A DNA stretch of 64,000 nt from Euwallacea fornicatus (lineage: Eukaryota; Arthropoda; Insecta; Coleoptera; Curculionidae): NCBI RefSeq assembly GCF_040115645.1, contig NC_089565.1:3038001-3102000 (forward strand), given 5' to 3'. A program made the position numbers and the translations under genes. How positions within the stretch are numbered: the stretch's first letter is position 1; every line of letters starts with the position of its first letter. Positions 11,901 through 23,485 of the stretch are shown piece by piece. The notes beneath the pieces were generated by a model. The model saw nothing but the letters and a program-made list of their open reading frames with translations. It was not told the origin of the DNA and searched no databases.

Positions 11901-12286
11901 GAAACTTTTGTCAACGAGAATGCACCTTAAAACACAATGAACGGTAAACAACGGCATTGTGGTTCTTTATTTTCATTCCTTGGAAGTCCACTTTCATTTT
12001 TGCGCTCACGGTGTGGGTGTTAACTCATTGCCGATGCACAATTGCAACTGAAATTCCACGTTACGCAACCTCAGATCATAAGAGAAATGGGAGAAATGTT
12101 AACTGCGTTGTGGTTTTTTGCCTAGAATAATTCGATTTTCTCCAAAACCCGGTTTATTTTCCTTATAAATTGTTTACGTAGCAGCTCCAACACCAATCCT
12201 AGTAAAAGTCTAAAACCTCATAAAAATGCCATTTTGCAGTAGGTTGTCTAAGAATAGATTCGGCTAAAAAAAATACTTTTTCGACC
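8992..12286. other. gene-free AT-rich stretch
   Basis: Long interval with no supported gene. It includes one isolated transposon-terminus-like ACACCCTATATA at 10522-10533 without a partner, and several A/T homopolymer runs. No RNA gene seen. Confidence 0.5.
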
Positions 12287-12903
12287 TTGATGTTTGTACG
12301 AAAACAACTTCGTCCAGCTGAGCGTGTACCATTGAAAGATTACCATTACCATCGAGAAGGAACTTGTTTAGGCAAGATAATTTTTCGGTTAACTTTTGAA
12401 TTCATAACGAAGCCCACACTAACACTATCTTTAACGGTTATATTTCTTTGTTTGGAATTCGGCCGTTGTAAACCAAACATGCCAAAAATGCGATTGTTGG
12501 AGAGGACATGTACATAACCGGTATTCGTAACTCATTTTCGATGACGAACCATTTTTTGGTTCAGCGAAGATTTGGACCACAACAATTCGCAATTTTCTTC
12601 CCGAGTGACTTGCTCAAAACGCTCATCAAAGCACATTCAAAGAATCGGTTTGGCAAGAAGGGAGTTTATAAATTGAGGTTATTAATACGAGATAAACCTC
12701 ATTTTGTACACAAAGAAATTTTCCATCTTGGCCGACTGCCAATTTTTTGGCAACAAACATTTATCAGAGCTCCGATCATTATTAGGCGCATTCAGGAAAC
12801 GGTAGCGCTGCAGCGTTTTATTGCAGTGCACACTTCGCTGCGGCACTGGTATCGAGCGGTAAAGCGAATTGTCACACTGAAAAATTCGAATTTTGCGTTT
12901 TGA
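12287..12903 (+). other. two adjoining open frames of unknown origin
   Basis: A 76-codon frame (12287-12517) overlaps a 131-codon frame (12508-12903; internal residues FGPQQFAIFFPSDLLKTLIK). The interval is visibly richer in G and C than neighbouring DNA, and the minus strand also reads plausibly in pieces (for example QDGKFLCVQNEVYLVLITSI). I recognise no domain on either strand. The most likely explanation is a decayed mobile-element coding region, strand undecided. Confidence 0.3.
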
Positions 12904-13912
12904 ATTTTCAAAAGATCAAATTAACAGCTGTTAGTCACGTCAGACCGTTAGACAAAAAACGGTCCGCTAATCAAATCCTTAAATGTTGTAACGCTGTCTG
13001 AATGTGCTAATTATTTCTACTAACAGTAATAACATTGAAATAAAAGTTTGATGGTACAAGTTCAGGGTTTCACGATGCAAATTGCAAATAAATTTGTCAC
13101 GAAGGCCATGCTTTATCATCATTCCTTCTTTAAGTTTTATTAGTTGACGACGATACAGATGCGGCGTGTGCCCGTTATGAATGAACACACCTTTGAGTCA
13201 TACGGGAATTATTCGCAAAAGTTTAAAATGGCCATTTTATGTCTTTTTAGCCTTAGAGTTTTCCAACGTTGCCAAAAAACTGATTTCGCAAAACAGAGAA
13301 GAGCTTTAACATTCAAATTTCAATCGTTAACTTTAGAAATTAACATCGAGAGAGCGGACGAAAAAGAGTGTTACTACAGGGTCCCTCAAATTTTTTCTTT
13401 TGGATTTCCTTCCAGGAGAAATTCCTTCTACGTCATTTTGAAAAGCAGTTCAGAAAATGTCACTTGTAATTCGGAAGTCGCCATATCAGTTTTAGATCAG
13501 TGGTATAGATTTTAGAACATATCTCTTGTACATCAGAAAGTGTCATATTTATTGAAGTTAATCGAAACTCTTTCCCCCCATAAATCTGGGTGTAATAATT
13601 GTTGTAAAATATTTTTGTAGTAAAAACTTTTATTTATTATGCATTAAAAAATCTGCTAAACACCTTTTTGCATAGATTTCGACAGTGTCAGTTACATTCT
13701 ATAGAAAGTAGTATTTTCGGAGTTATTGCGAGAAGTTACACTAGCTTTATGAATGGGACGCACCACACGTCAATACCCATTGAGAAATTGGCATATTTCG
13801 AACACGGTAGTGAACATTCGAATTTCGCCGTTAAAGCTCTAAACAAGGCAAAATATGGCAATGAAAAATATTTTCAATTCAAATAACGATTTCTTAAATA
13901 TAAAAATATAGA
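12904..13912. other. gene-free stretch with short open frames
   Basis: Contains a 123-codon frame at 13144-13515 and a 72-codon frame at 13668-13886, neither with a recognised motif. I treat both as unproven. Confidence 0.4.
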
Positions 13913-14791
13913 TACGTGGTGTTTCGTAAACATATCCACAAACCTTCATGGGATTTAGAGCTCATGAAAACAAATATTTAGATCGAATAAAGTTAGGTCC
14001 GAAATCGCTTTTTTTCCAAGATACAGTGTTTAATTTGGTTTTTGATTTTTTAAGTAATTCAAAAATAATCTGGGGCAAGGACATGAAATTAGGGACACGT
14101 TATGTTGAGATGAATGTGCATGTTCGAGAGTAGGCAGAATATTTGCACCTACGGCAGAAGCATCCGTGCGGTCATTCAACTTTTCTACACGAGTAAATAG
14201 CTCAGAGTTCAGCAGAACCATACTTTGGAAGAAGAGTATTATTTCGCAATGAAGCGTATTTCACACATGTTTGTCTTCAGGTGCTCCACCTCTATTAAAA
14301 AAAAAATTAAATTAATTCTTGTTAAAAAATTCTAAAAAAACGCCGTTGACAAACTATACGGGTTTTTTGGTAGGCACAGTAGTGAGAAATTATTTTTTAT
14401 CTTAAAAACCGCTACTGAAGCCCCAGAACTCTAAGAGGCCTTTTTATTGAGAATTGATTCAATTTTAAAAACTTTTATTCGTGTTAAAAAGAGTCAGCGG
14501 CATTCAGTCTTTTTTTTCCATTAAACACATCCTATTGAATGGCCGCCCGGCGCTACTGACGTAGTGGAAATATTCTTTCTACCTCAAAACATGAACATTT
14601 TTTCCGCCACAGCGTGTCACTATGTCATGTCCTTATCCCAAATCGTTTTCGAAATTAATAATAATTTAAGTATTTTGTACTATCTTGGAAATGAAGCGAT
14701 TTCGGGCCTAACTTTATTTGATCTAAATATTTATTTTTATGAGCTTTACATCCCCTGAAAATTTTTCGATTTGTTTATGAAACACTCTGTA
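13913..14791. mobile_element. foldback element with about 260-bp arms
   Basis: The left end TACGTGGTGTTTCGTAAAC pairs with the reverse-complemented right end TACAGAGTGTTTCATAAAC. The similarity runs deep into the element: AATATTTAGATCGAATAAAG on the left mirrors AATATTTAGATCAAATAAAG on the right, followed by TTAGGTCCGAAATCGCTT versus TTAGGCCCGAAATCGCTT, and GGCAAGGACATGA versus GGATAAGGACATGA. The arms span about 13913-14185 and 14535-14791, leaving about a 350-bp centre with no coding capacity. TA dinucleotides abut both ends. Confidence 0.8.
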
Positions 14792-15159
14792 TAAATCAAA
14801 ACTGATTATTTTTAAAATTGGAATGATTGTTCTAAAATAAAAATGACGACATTTGAAGTTCAGGTTAGTTCAGGTTAGATGATACTACGGTACGTACGGT
14901 TCAGATGATGCTTTCTAAAGTTCAACTAAATATTTTGAAATACAAACTATCCATGTTTTCGAAATTGGACGAAGTATTTCTGAAATAGATTTCGGCTCCT
15001 AAAACTAATGTGGCATTTTCTGAATTAGCGCTTAAAATGTTACGCAGAATTCGTTTCTGAACTCAAAAGCATATATGTAGATATCTCAAGGTTTGCTCAA
15101 TATTTCCCGCAAGTTTCGGAGGGAAATTCCGAGGATCGACCCACGGGCAAACGCTGGAT
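14792..15159. other. gene-free stretch
   Basis: Includes a short duplication of AGTTCAGGTT near 14857-14877. Otherwise nothing recognised. Confidence 0.4.
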
Positions 15160-15300
15160 TTACATCATGATCATCAGACCAATAATCACATGAGGAGCCC
15201 TTATTTGGTTGGAAAAAGCAAAGCACTGTTCCTTAGGGAACCTGTGGTCTCTATAGAGTAAGGCATTTAAAAGGGTCGATGAGAACGGCATCCACAGACC
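15160..15300 (+). pseudogene. non-LTR retrotransposon fragment (Jockey/R1-like)
   Basis: One frame reads IYIMIIRPIIT, a stop, then GALIWLEKAKHCSLGNLW. The pattern VRPI-L/I-T-Y-G-A/S-x-x-W is the conserved segment downstream of the reverse-transcriptase domain in Jockey- and R1-type LINE polyproteins. The tyrosine codon has become a stop. Only this small piece is recognisable. Confidence 0.4.
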
Positions 15301-16038
15301 AACTTTCCCTTTCGATTCTTCAATAACCTACCGGGTATAGCGCAATCCGAAAGGTTTACTCAAGTGTCTTTCAGGAAGTTTTCGATAAAACATGTAATTA
15401 CTGTCTTTGGAATATGATTTTATTGCAAAATGACCTAATCTGGCCTATAGCAAGTTCCGAAATTAAAAACCAGTTCCATTTCCAACTAATTTCCATTGGC
15501 AACTAACCAGACTAGCATTAATAACACCTAATTGTAACTTATTAAACTTCCTCGAAGTCTTAGCCATGTTGGCTTAATAGAAGCAATAGCAAGGTCATTT
15601 CATTGTAAAAATCGTTGAACTCCCTCGCATTTTGGGCAATTTGAATAAGAGACAGGTGAATAAATTTGAATAAATGATTCTTTCCTCTGTGTTCTGGCTC
15701 GTCAAATTTGAATTACATTTGAATATATCTTGGGTTCCTCTATCAAGTACACGCAGGTTCGGCGTCGGACCAAAAAACCTTTAAGGCAACGTATTAAAAG
15801 GATATATTATGTTTATTGAAAACCATCCGAGAAATATTTTAAGTTGTTCATTAATATTAACCATAAGGTGAGATCTATTTCGCACGTTTCTAGAGATTTG
15901 TTTGTTTAATATGCCCACTTTCGAGTGCAATTTGCCTTTCATTTTCGAACATTTTCGAATCTCAAAATTGCCATTAAACAGTCGCGTAGACAAATTTATC
16001 GTTGGCATTAGAGAAAAATTTAGTTTACAAAACAACTA
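15301..16038. other. gene-free AT-rich stretch
   Basis: No coding frame or repeat recognised. Confidence 0.4.
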
Positions 16039-16408
16039 TGCAAGAGGGGTCCTGAGAATGTTCCGACGTTCAAGGGGTTGATTTTCTGAGCTGTTCTAAG
16101 ACGAAAATGTTATATAAACGTACAAATTAAAATCAGTCGTTTCTGAGATACAAGACGTTAAATATTAAGAAAAATACTTATAATTTTCTTTTTATTTTCG
16201 AAATGGCGCAAGAAATTTTATGGAAACTCGTCATACCTCGAGTTTCAACGAAATATCTTGCGTCATTTTGAAAATACGAAGACACTTCTCTCTTAATATT
16301 AACACCCTGTATATTGGAACCGACTCGTTTTGAGATACACGTTCATGTAACATTTTTGTGTTAGAACAATCCAGAAAATGTCGGAACACCCTCAGGAACC
16401 ACCTTGTA
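16039..16408. mobile_element. foldback MITE, about 370 bp
   Basis: The left end TGCAAGAGGGGTCCTGAGAA and the reverse-complemented right end TACAAGGTGGTTCCTGAGGG match, and the following TGTTCCGAC is identical in both. The arms continue with GAAAATGTTATATAAACGT on the left against AAAAATGTTACATGAACGT on the right. An internal AACACCCTGTATA near 16301-16313 shows a terminus-like motif inside the right arm. No coding capacity. Confidence 0.7.
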
Positions 16409-17229
16409 CGTTTATCAATAATATATGTATCAATAATCAAATATTGTTTAAGCCATTATAATCCTTTATCAAGGAAACTGAATACTTCAGGTTATGACTT
16501 CATTATCAGCAAATATAAGAATGTACCTACTTGTTTATTTGTACAGCTCCAGGATCTGTAAAATTTGATATGCCATTATTCAAATTCGCTTAGGCAGCTG
16601 CAGTGCACACTGTTGACCTTTCGGCTTTTCAGAAATCTGATTCTTGATAATAAGAAATCGGAGACTGCAAAGTACTAATTGAAAACGTTATAACCGACGT
16701 TAAAAATTTTAGTTTAGCACTAATATGCAAAATGTTTCGAATGTCTTCCAAAGGGAGCACGAATATGCAGCTTAGATGTAAACTTTTATTTTTATGTTAA
16801 AGAAACTAATTTGTTATGCTTTTAGGGTAACCTACTGAGCTAAATGCAGCACAAAATATTTGCAAATAGGTGTTAAATACGCATACTGCTGGTCAGTCAC
16901 GCTATCCACAATAAGTTTCACTTGCCAAAGGAGCTATAAATTGGAATTATATTATAAGCAGAATAACAAATTTTCGTACTTGCAAGATTCCTCAGTTTTA
17001 GTTGATAAAGTCGAAGGAGAAAGCCACCGTTAAAAATTTCTCTAATTAATAAGGAGAATAGTTCCATTAAAGTGACGTAACTAGATTGTCTTTGAGGTCC
17101 AATTGTAACTTGCTTCCACAGTAACATTAGCTTTATCATCGCATTAGGACATGCATAGCTACATCTTTCGTTTTCGTAAATAAATTAGAAATGTGAGAAG
17201 TGTCACGCATGAGTTTCAACAAGATTTAA
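16409..17229. other. gene-free AT-rich stretch
   Basis: No supported feature. Confidence 0.4.
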
Positions 17230-17434
17230 TACAATGGTAACGGGTGATTATTATTAAAAAAAAAAAACCTCAAGTGGGTGTCGAAATATCAGGGGTATGT
17301 CTAGAATACATTCATTAGACGTTATCTATACGTTAGGTTCTTGGTGATAAATAGCAAATGGCGTAATCACCGCCCTACGTTTAGGATCCACCGCGTGCTA
17401 CTAATTTTTTTTTAAATGATCCCCCGTTACATTA
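17230..17434. mobile_element. small MITE, about 205 bp
   Basis: Terminal inverted repeats: TACAATGGTAACGGGTGATT on the left and TATAATGTAACGGGGGATCA (reverse complement of the right end), each followed inwards by an A-rich run. TA at both ends. No coding capacity. Confidence 0.5.
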
Positions 17435-18660
17435 TATATCTGGTAGGCAAACTATGTGCTACTGTAAATAAGGTATTCTTGCTGTGGTTCAAAAGCCCGG
17501 GCCTAAAGATTTGAACGCTGGCTAGAAATCTATTTCTCAGCATAGGTGAAGTAGTAGGAATGATTGATTCCTAAAAATGTGACTCGTGGAGATAATTATT
17601 GTCTTCATTAGTATACAGGGTGATTTGCAACGCAATGGCACAATACAGAATAGCTGCCGATAGACGTCGTAAAAAAAATTGATTTTCGATATGTAATTTT
17701 TTCCAATGCTCAGGATTGCTGAGGTTTCGGCCTCCGACAGTGACTTAAAAAAATCGAAAAGAGTTAGTATGTATATCAGCAACACCTCGCCTCAATAAAA
17801 CAACCAAATATGGACAATGTATTTCTTTTATTTACAATTTAGTTGGAAGACGTTGAATAATGTATTTTTATAAAGCAACATTTATAGAGTATCACTTCTC
17901 GGCAGTTGATTCATCAACAAACATTACTATATGGTTGGACGCTCTAAGTTTTGTAAACACACGGGTTCGGTGTGTGTGTGTGTGTGTATGTATATCTGGA
18001 ATAGTAAATTAATTTTGGTCTAGATTCAGACTTAGAAAGACCCATTGATTTTCGGACTGAAAGGAAAATAGACGACTGATTAAAATATAAGAGGTGCGTG
18101 TTTCAGTCTGCATCCACGTAACCCAATAGTAGAAATTAAAATTTTTGTGTTTATTTGTCGAAATCTTCATTTAATTTATAATGAAGGTCAGCCAGTTTTG
18201 TAGAAAATACACTTTTACCTTTTTCTTCCATTTTGATACATGATATTTAGTTGAATAGCGAGATGAATCTTCTGTTGCTTGCAGTTATACCGATTTGGCA
18301 AAACTCGGCTGTGATGAACATTTAGTTATAACGAACGAATAAAATTTTCCAGTCGATTTATCTAAACTTTGATTTTATTTAAGATTTTTTGTTTTTCTCA
18401 TTTTTTGTTGTTTTTTTTTTCATTTAATATATACCAATATCTTGCAATGAAAGATTGTATAATTTGGCACTTGGTTGAAACAGAAACTTTGAATCAACAA
18501 GCTTTTTTCTCGATGGCCTATAGCGAACAACAAGCAAAGCCCCTTGAATGTTCTGGAAAACAAAAGCCGTGAAAGTTTCACGATACAGGGCCACATGTTT
18601 ATGAGAATAATAGAAACTGAAAACTGACCATGCCACGTATATTGCCAAAAACTGATGCAT
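17435..18660. other. gene-free AT-rich stretch with a GT microsatellite
   Basis: Holds an unpaired TATACAGGGTGATTTGC terminus-like motif at 17611-17627 and a (GT)8 microsatellite at about 17971-17987. No gene supported. Confidence 0.5.
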
Positions 18661-18724
18661 GGAGGCCTAGCATGAGTGACGTATGTAGGCCTAGCATGAG
18701 TGACGTATGTAGGCCTAGCATAAG
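18661..18724. repeat. 24-bp tandem repeat, 2.7 units
   Basis: Units begin at 18661, 18685 and 18709. The first two differ by one base and read GTAGGCCTAGCATGAGTGAC followed by GTAT. Each complete unit contains TGACGTAT, close to an ATF/CRE half-type site, and the palindrome TAGGCCTA. The near-identity of the units indicates recent duplication. Confidence 0.9.
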
Positions 18725-18995
18725 GGCAAACTTACCATCTCGTGATAGCGGTTTTATGGTGGCGACTAACATGCTACTATATCTGCTATTACCTTCACTT
18801 TTTCTGTTGCCGACATACTATTGTTAATAAATGTGACATTATTTTTACTTTACAGTATCTAGTACTGACGTTACACGAATGCACCAGTTTGCCGGAATTC
18901 CTAATACATCTTGTTCTTATTTGTCGTTCTGTTTATCGATAAAAATGGTTTGAAAATTTTCATTTAATGAGCAATTTCGCATGCCGTTAGTACTC

Positions 18996-19036
18996 GTGTT
19001 CTGCGAGAGTGATTGCCGGGTAGTGTCGCAGAACAC
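18996..19036. repeat. perfect 11-bp stem-loop
   Basis: GTGTTCTGCGA at 18996-19006 is exactly complementary to TCGCAGAACAC at 19026-19036, with a 19-nt loop. It lies just before the transposase remnant and may be part of that element's terminus. Confidence 0.8.
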
Positions 19037-19062
19037 GGAAGAAGATTTTCTAAGTTCTAAAT

Positions 19063-19690
19063 TTGTATTACTCAAAGAGTCGTCAAACATTTGTCAAAAT
19101 TGAGCGAAGAGCTCGGAAAACAGGTTTTGTTTGCCGAAGCAACGCTGGAGGTCTTGTTTACGCAGTGAACGCACGAAATGAGGAGCGCGTTTTAGACAGT
19201 ATTGAAAATAAACCAGAAACCAGTTGCCGAAGAATATCTCGGCAATGTAATATACCAGAGCTCATGGTCCATCGAATTATACGACGTAGTTTGCAGCATC
19301 CATAGCTTAAAAAAAAACTCACGAACTATTACCGTAAGACGTAACGGAAGATTTTTTAAAATTTCATTCTAGGTCAGAGCTTTGATTTTCCCTGGATCGT
19401 TCTTCTCACGAATGAAGTCTGCTTTACACCAGAAGGAATTACAAATTCGCACAATACTCGTGGATATTTGACTCAAAATCTATAGGCTGCAATAACCAAT
19501 CTAATTGTGGGTTATGCACAATGAAGCGTGTCAGCGTGAATGTTCGGGAATTTTTACACCAACAGTTTTCAAATCGATGGATAGGTCGTGGAGGTAACTG
19601 TTCTCACCACTGACCATCGCCGTCACCAGATTTAGATAAATGTGACTTCTTTCTCTGAGAAACTCAACGCGACCTTCTGGTAAGTTTTAC
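19063..19690 (+). pseudogene. DUF4817-type mariner-like transposase pseudogene
   Basis: The N-terminal helix-turn-helix portion (19063-19305) reads GGLVYAVNARNEERVLDSI, then NKPETSCRRISRQCNIPELM, the pattern of insect transposases that pair a DUF4817 domain with a DDE nuclease. After a stop and frame changes the catalytic region appears: LLTNEVCFTPEGITNSHNTR near 19402 corresponds to the first catalytic acidic motif (usually T-D/N-E-A-x-F-x-R-D-G), and NRWIGRGG near 19570 precedes the SPDL motif, here SPDLDKCDFFL near 19628. It ends at about 19690 without the C-terminal tail. Multiple stops and shifts: dead. Confidence 0.7.
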
Positions 19691-20990
19691 GTTATACTAG
19701 CTACCTCGCCACATTATTTTAAAATTGTACGTTTATCGAAATTTTCGTTCGCAAATTCAAACACACGTTCACTGATAAGCAAACCTTTGTAGTGAGTAAA
19801 TTGCAAAAATTCGTTTGGTTTATTTTCAGGTCTATTCTTTTTACATTTTCCTAAACATCCTTTTCACGTTCCAGCTCTTCTGGACTGTTCTTGAATTGTT
19901 AATGACCCAAACTTTGGTAAACCACTCCAAACGGAAATGTTAGCATTAGTACCACTCCAGTGTATAACGTAAACAGCGCTGAAAAGACGTCATGGATCTA
20001 TGACGTAGTAAATTTTAATTCCTGCTCAAATTGGCTCATAGTTACGCCACTATTAAGGAAATTGTTAAGCGAACAATGAGAGTGAGTTGGAGAATATTTG
20101 TGATCGATCTAAAAGCATTTCAGAATGGCCAAAAAGGGAACTCACAACGCATTTTGACTTGAATTGAGATCAACCTCAACACGCTCGCATTGCAGGTTTC
20201 ACAAAATTGCGAAAATCACTAGGGGAAAATTCTGAGTGACTTGAGAGGTGAAATTTCGGTATTTTTGATTGATGTAAAATTACTTAAAGGGCTCTTAACA
20301 TGAAAGTTAACACATATGGATCCCTCACTGACCAGATGTGACCTAAAAGGTATTTTTCAACAATCTAGAATAATTATCGGAAATTTATTGCAAAATGTGC
20401 GAGTGGAGTTTTAGAACTTGGAAACAGCCCGAAGCACCCTGAAGGTAATTTTTTGAGATTTTTGAGTGTCTAGAAATTTACAATTTCTGATTTTATATTT
20501 CTGAGAATGTTTTCTGTGTCAATGTGTATATTATTAAGTAACAGATATTTTTGTTATGTAACGCTTTCATTTCAATGACTGATCTTTTTGTTGATTTTGG
20601 AGCCTGTCAAGCTTTAATCGGGTTAAGTCGTTGCTGTTGAAGTGAAATTTCGCAATAGGTGCATATGGTGACCTCAAGTGCTAGTTGGAAAACTTTCATC
20701 GTTTACTCTTCACTCACCTTCCTGTTGAGAAACATTCTCCTCATGCTGAGATTGGGTTGAGCTGGCATCGTATACTTGCTTACAACCATTCTCGAAGTTC
20801 ATTTAAAGCAAACCACCTCAAAACTCGGATAAGAATCACACATCACACGTCGCGCTTTATTGGCATCCAAAATCGTGCGAAAGCTTTCTATTTACGTTTT
20901 GATTTTCCGGGACGATCGTAAGTAAGTCGTTTGAGATAAAAATTCGTTTGGAAAATTCAGTGAATGAATATTCTCAGTCTCAGCGTCGAT
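19691..20990. other. gene-free stretch
   Basis: No recognised feature. A short open frame at 20685-20921 lacks motifs. Confidence 0.4.
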
Positions 20991-21347
20991 TTATATATAT
21001 ATATATAAATACATATATAACGTGGTTAAATTCGAGGCATATACTGTTCCGCCGGTCTGAATCGTCAGACTATTTAAGCTCCCCTCTCTGTCTGTGCCAG
21101 TGTTAACGTTGCTAAACTTTTGCTGCTTCTTTCTGAGAAACGGACGCGTAGCAGGACCCACCGTTGGGTCTGGGTAAAGCACTGATTTGCAGAGCTTTTT
21201 TGCTGGTGCGACACGCACGTTATCAGGAAATCCCGTATCTTGGCACTGGGGTGCTACGGATTTGGAGCAGGTGTTACTGATACGAGGAAACGGGACCACG
21301 AAACGTGCGTGATAAATTTTGGCTAAAAATAACAAATTTCTTTCCAT
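20991..21347 (-). other. open frame of uncertain status
   Basis: A 118-codon minus-strand frame with a balanced, Ser/Thr/Pro-containing composition (for example SVLYPDPTVGPATRPFLRKK) in DNA richer in G and C than its surroundings. I recognise no domain. The low end runs into a (TA)n microsatellite at about 20993-21008. Candidate explanations are a 5' untranslated or LTR segment, or a decayed coding exon. Not asserted as a gene. Confidence 0.25.
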
Positions 21348-22040
21348 GAATATTTTGCCATAATAAATGGCTCAAATGCGGGAAAGGGATATATTTATTT
21401 GTTTTTCCACGAATTTGGAAGGACTAACTAAATTGGACAAGTTTAAAATTCTTATGGTTCTGGCCTCTAAGCTGAAATTGGTGAATTTCATTGAATTAAT
21501 AATTTCTAAAATAATAGCTCACAGAATATTTATGAAACTAGCACTGTAATTTGAATATTTGATAATGGCAAGTTTGATGATTGACCAATACAATGTGACC
21601 AAGAAAAACATGTGTGACATGGGAATTTCGTAAACTGTAGTAAATATCTCGTAAATGGCAATGAATAGACTTGGTTAAATGGGAGAATAATTGTGCATTC
21701 AAAGGAGTAATTTCAGAATTTATAAAATCGTTTTTGGCCTTTTAGTTATTTCTAAAAAATCGAAATTCTCAAATTTCTTCTTTACTTCTTTTTTAAGTTA
21801 CGCTAAGAAACACGAGAAAACTAACACCTTCAATGCAGTTTTTTATGAGTTTCAACGTGACTTAGATAATTCTATTTTTTGATACACTAAATATATTACG
21901 TAAAGTTTTAACTGAAGCAGTCAGGAATTGTTATTTATGCCTAGAAAATAACGCACATATGTTTGGACAATTTTTGTAATTTAGGTAATGTACCATCCGT
22001 TAACAAGTTGCTAATTGGGTAATATAATAGCATATTACTA

Positions 22041-22681
22041 TACAGGGTGTTTGGTAGAGCGGTAGAAAGTTTTCAGTGAAAGGTAGACGGGGTTATTTTA
22101 AGTCTAAAACCATATTTATTCTTATACGAAGACTTATCGTTTTTGAAATACTGGTCTTATATTTTTACACGAAAGAATTAAGTTCATACACTTAAGTAAT
22201 TTTTTTTGTATTAAACACTCTCAGCTTTCGCAAATAAATATATCCTCCATTTTAGACAAAATTTTCTTCAATGCGGCACCAGGTCAAGAAATTCATATAG
22301 TCTTAAAAATTTCTCTATTTTATACTCTTTCAAATTATCTATGACATTATGACAAAATTATAGATTTCAAAATTTAAAATAAAAGGAAATAATACTCAAA
22401 AAAAAAGTGACATCAAAACTTAATAAGTATTCATCATTTAATAATTTATAGCGTTAGTTCTACCTTAAACAATACTACCATGAATTAATTTCATTTTCAA
22501 AATAAGACCATTCATTTGTAATGCATTTACTTGCCTCCTCTACTCTGCCCTCCCTACTCTCCCTCCTTAGCTGATACTTCAAAAACAATTAATAGAAGAG
22601 TAGATATGTTTATAAAGATGCATAATGACCCCATCTATCCCTCTCTGAAAATTTTCTTATTGCTCTATCAAACACCCTGTA
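22041..22681. mobile_element. TACAGGGTGTTTGGTAGAGC-family MITE, copy 1
   Basis: Left end TACAGGGTGTTTGGTAGAGC and reverse-complemented right end TACAGGGTGTTTGATAGAGC differ by one base in 20. The inverted similarity continues, with GTAGAAAGTTTTCAGTGAAA against ATAAGAAAATTTTCAGAGAG. Flanked by TA. The 640-bp interior has no coding potential. A related 1.84-kb copy lies at 50803-52640. Confidence 0.85.
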
Positions 22682-23485
22682 TAATAATTTTTTGTTAATC
22701 GGAGCTCATCATTTAAGCTTTTTACACTGACCTGCGATGATGTGCAAGTTTTAGCTAGCATGTACGTGCGGTGAAGCTATGTTAACGCACGATCGTAGTT
22801 AAAAAAATTAGAGCAACTCACTATTTTTGATTAGATTTAATGAATATTGAAAAATTGCAGTGATTTTTTTCATCTACTCACAATCATTGTAATGTATGAG
22901 TATTAAATTTTACTTTCAGAAATCGATTCTCATTCACAAGTCTCGTAAAGGATGTGTGTTTTCACCTTCTACGGTGAAAAATATCTTTTCATTTTTATAC
23001 GATTTACGATTCTTTATGCATTTCTTGATTGTTTTTAGATTAAACACACCCACGTTCGCTCATAATTTCAACTTATAATAGTAAAGTTAATTATTGCAGG
23101 ATAATAAAACATACAGTAATGAGGCATGTGTGGAAGATTATATACTTACTTCTTGTTTCTATATTGGAAAATTGGATAATTCCGACTTATTTTGGAATTT
23201 TATTGGTTTTTAAGACGTCAAGACACTAATTAATATTCAATTATGATCTCACAGTTTACGTTATTCACCCAAATTTTAAAAATCTGATCGTCCATTAAGT
23301 TTTGTCTCTCGTGAAATTCAATGAATGTTCATTTAAAGCGTTTTTACGTCTTTTGGAAGGTCTGAGGTTCGATAGACTGTTTATGTTTCGAAAAATTTGT
23401 TTCAGGGCGATTTTAGATAGTAGTGGGAAAATGGCATAAAGACACACATATGTATGTTCGTGAGAATAAATATATTGTACACAGG
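22682..23485. other. gene-free AT-rich stretch
   Basis: No supported feature. Confidence 0.4.

Noticed and set aside
20993..21008. (TA)n run as a regulatory TATA region for the adjoining minus-strand frame
   Set aside because: It lies at the 3' end of that frame and is an ordinary microsatellite.
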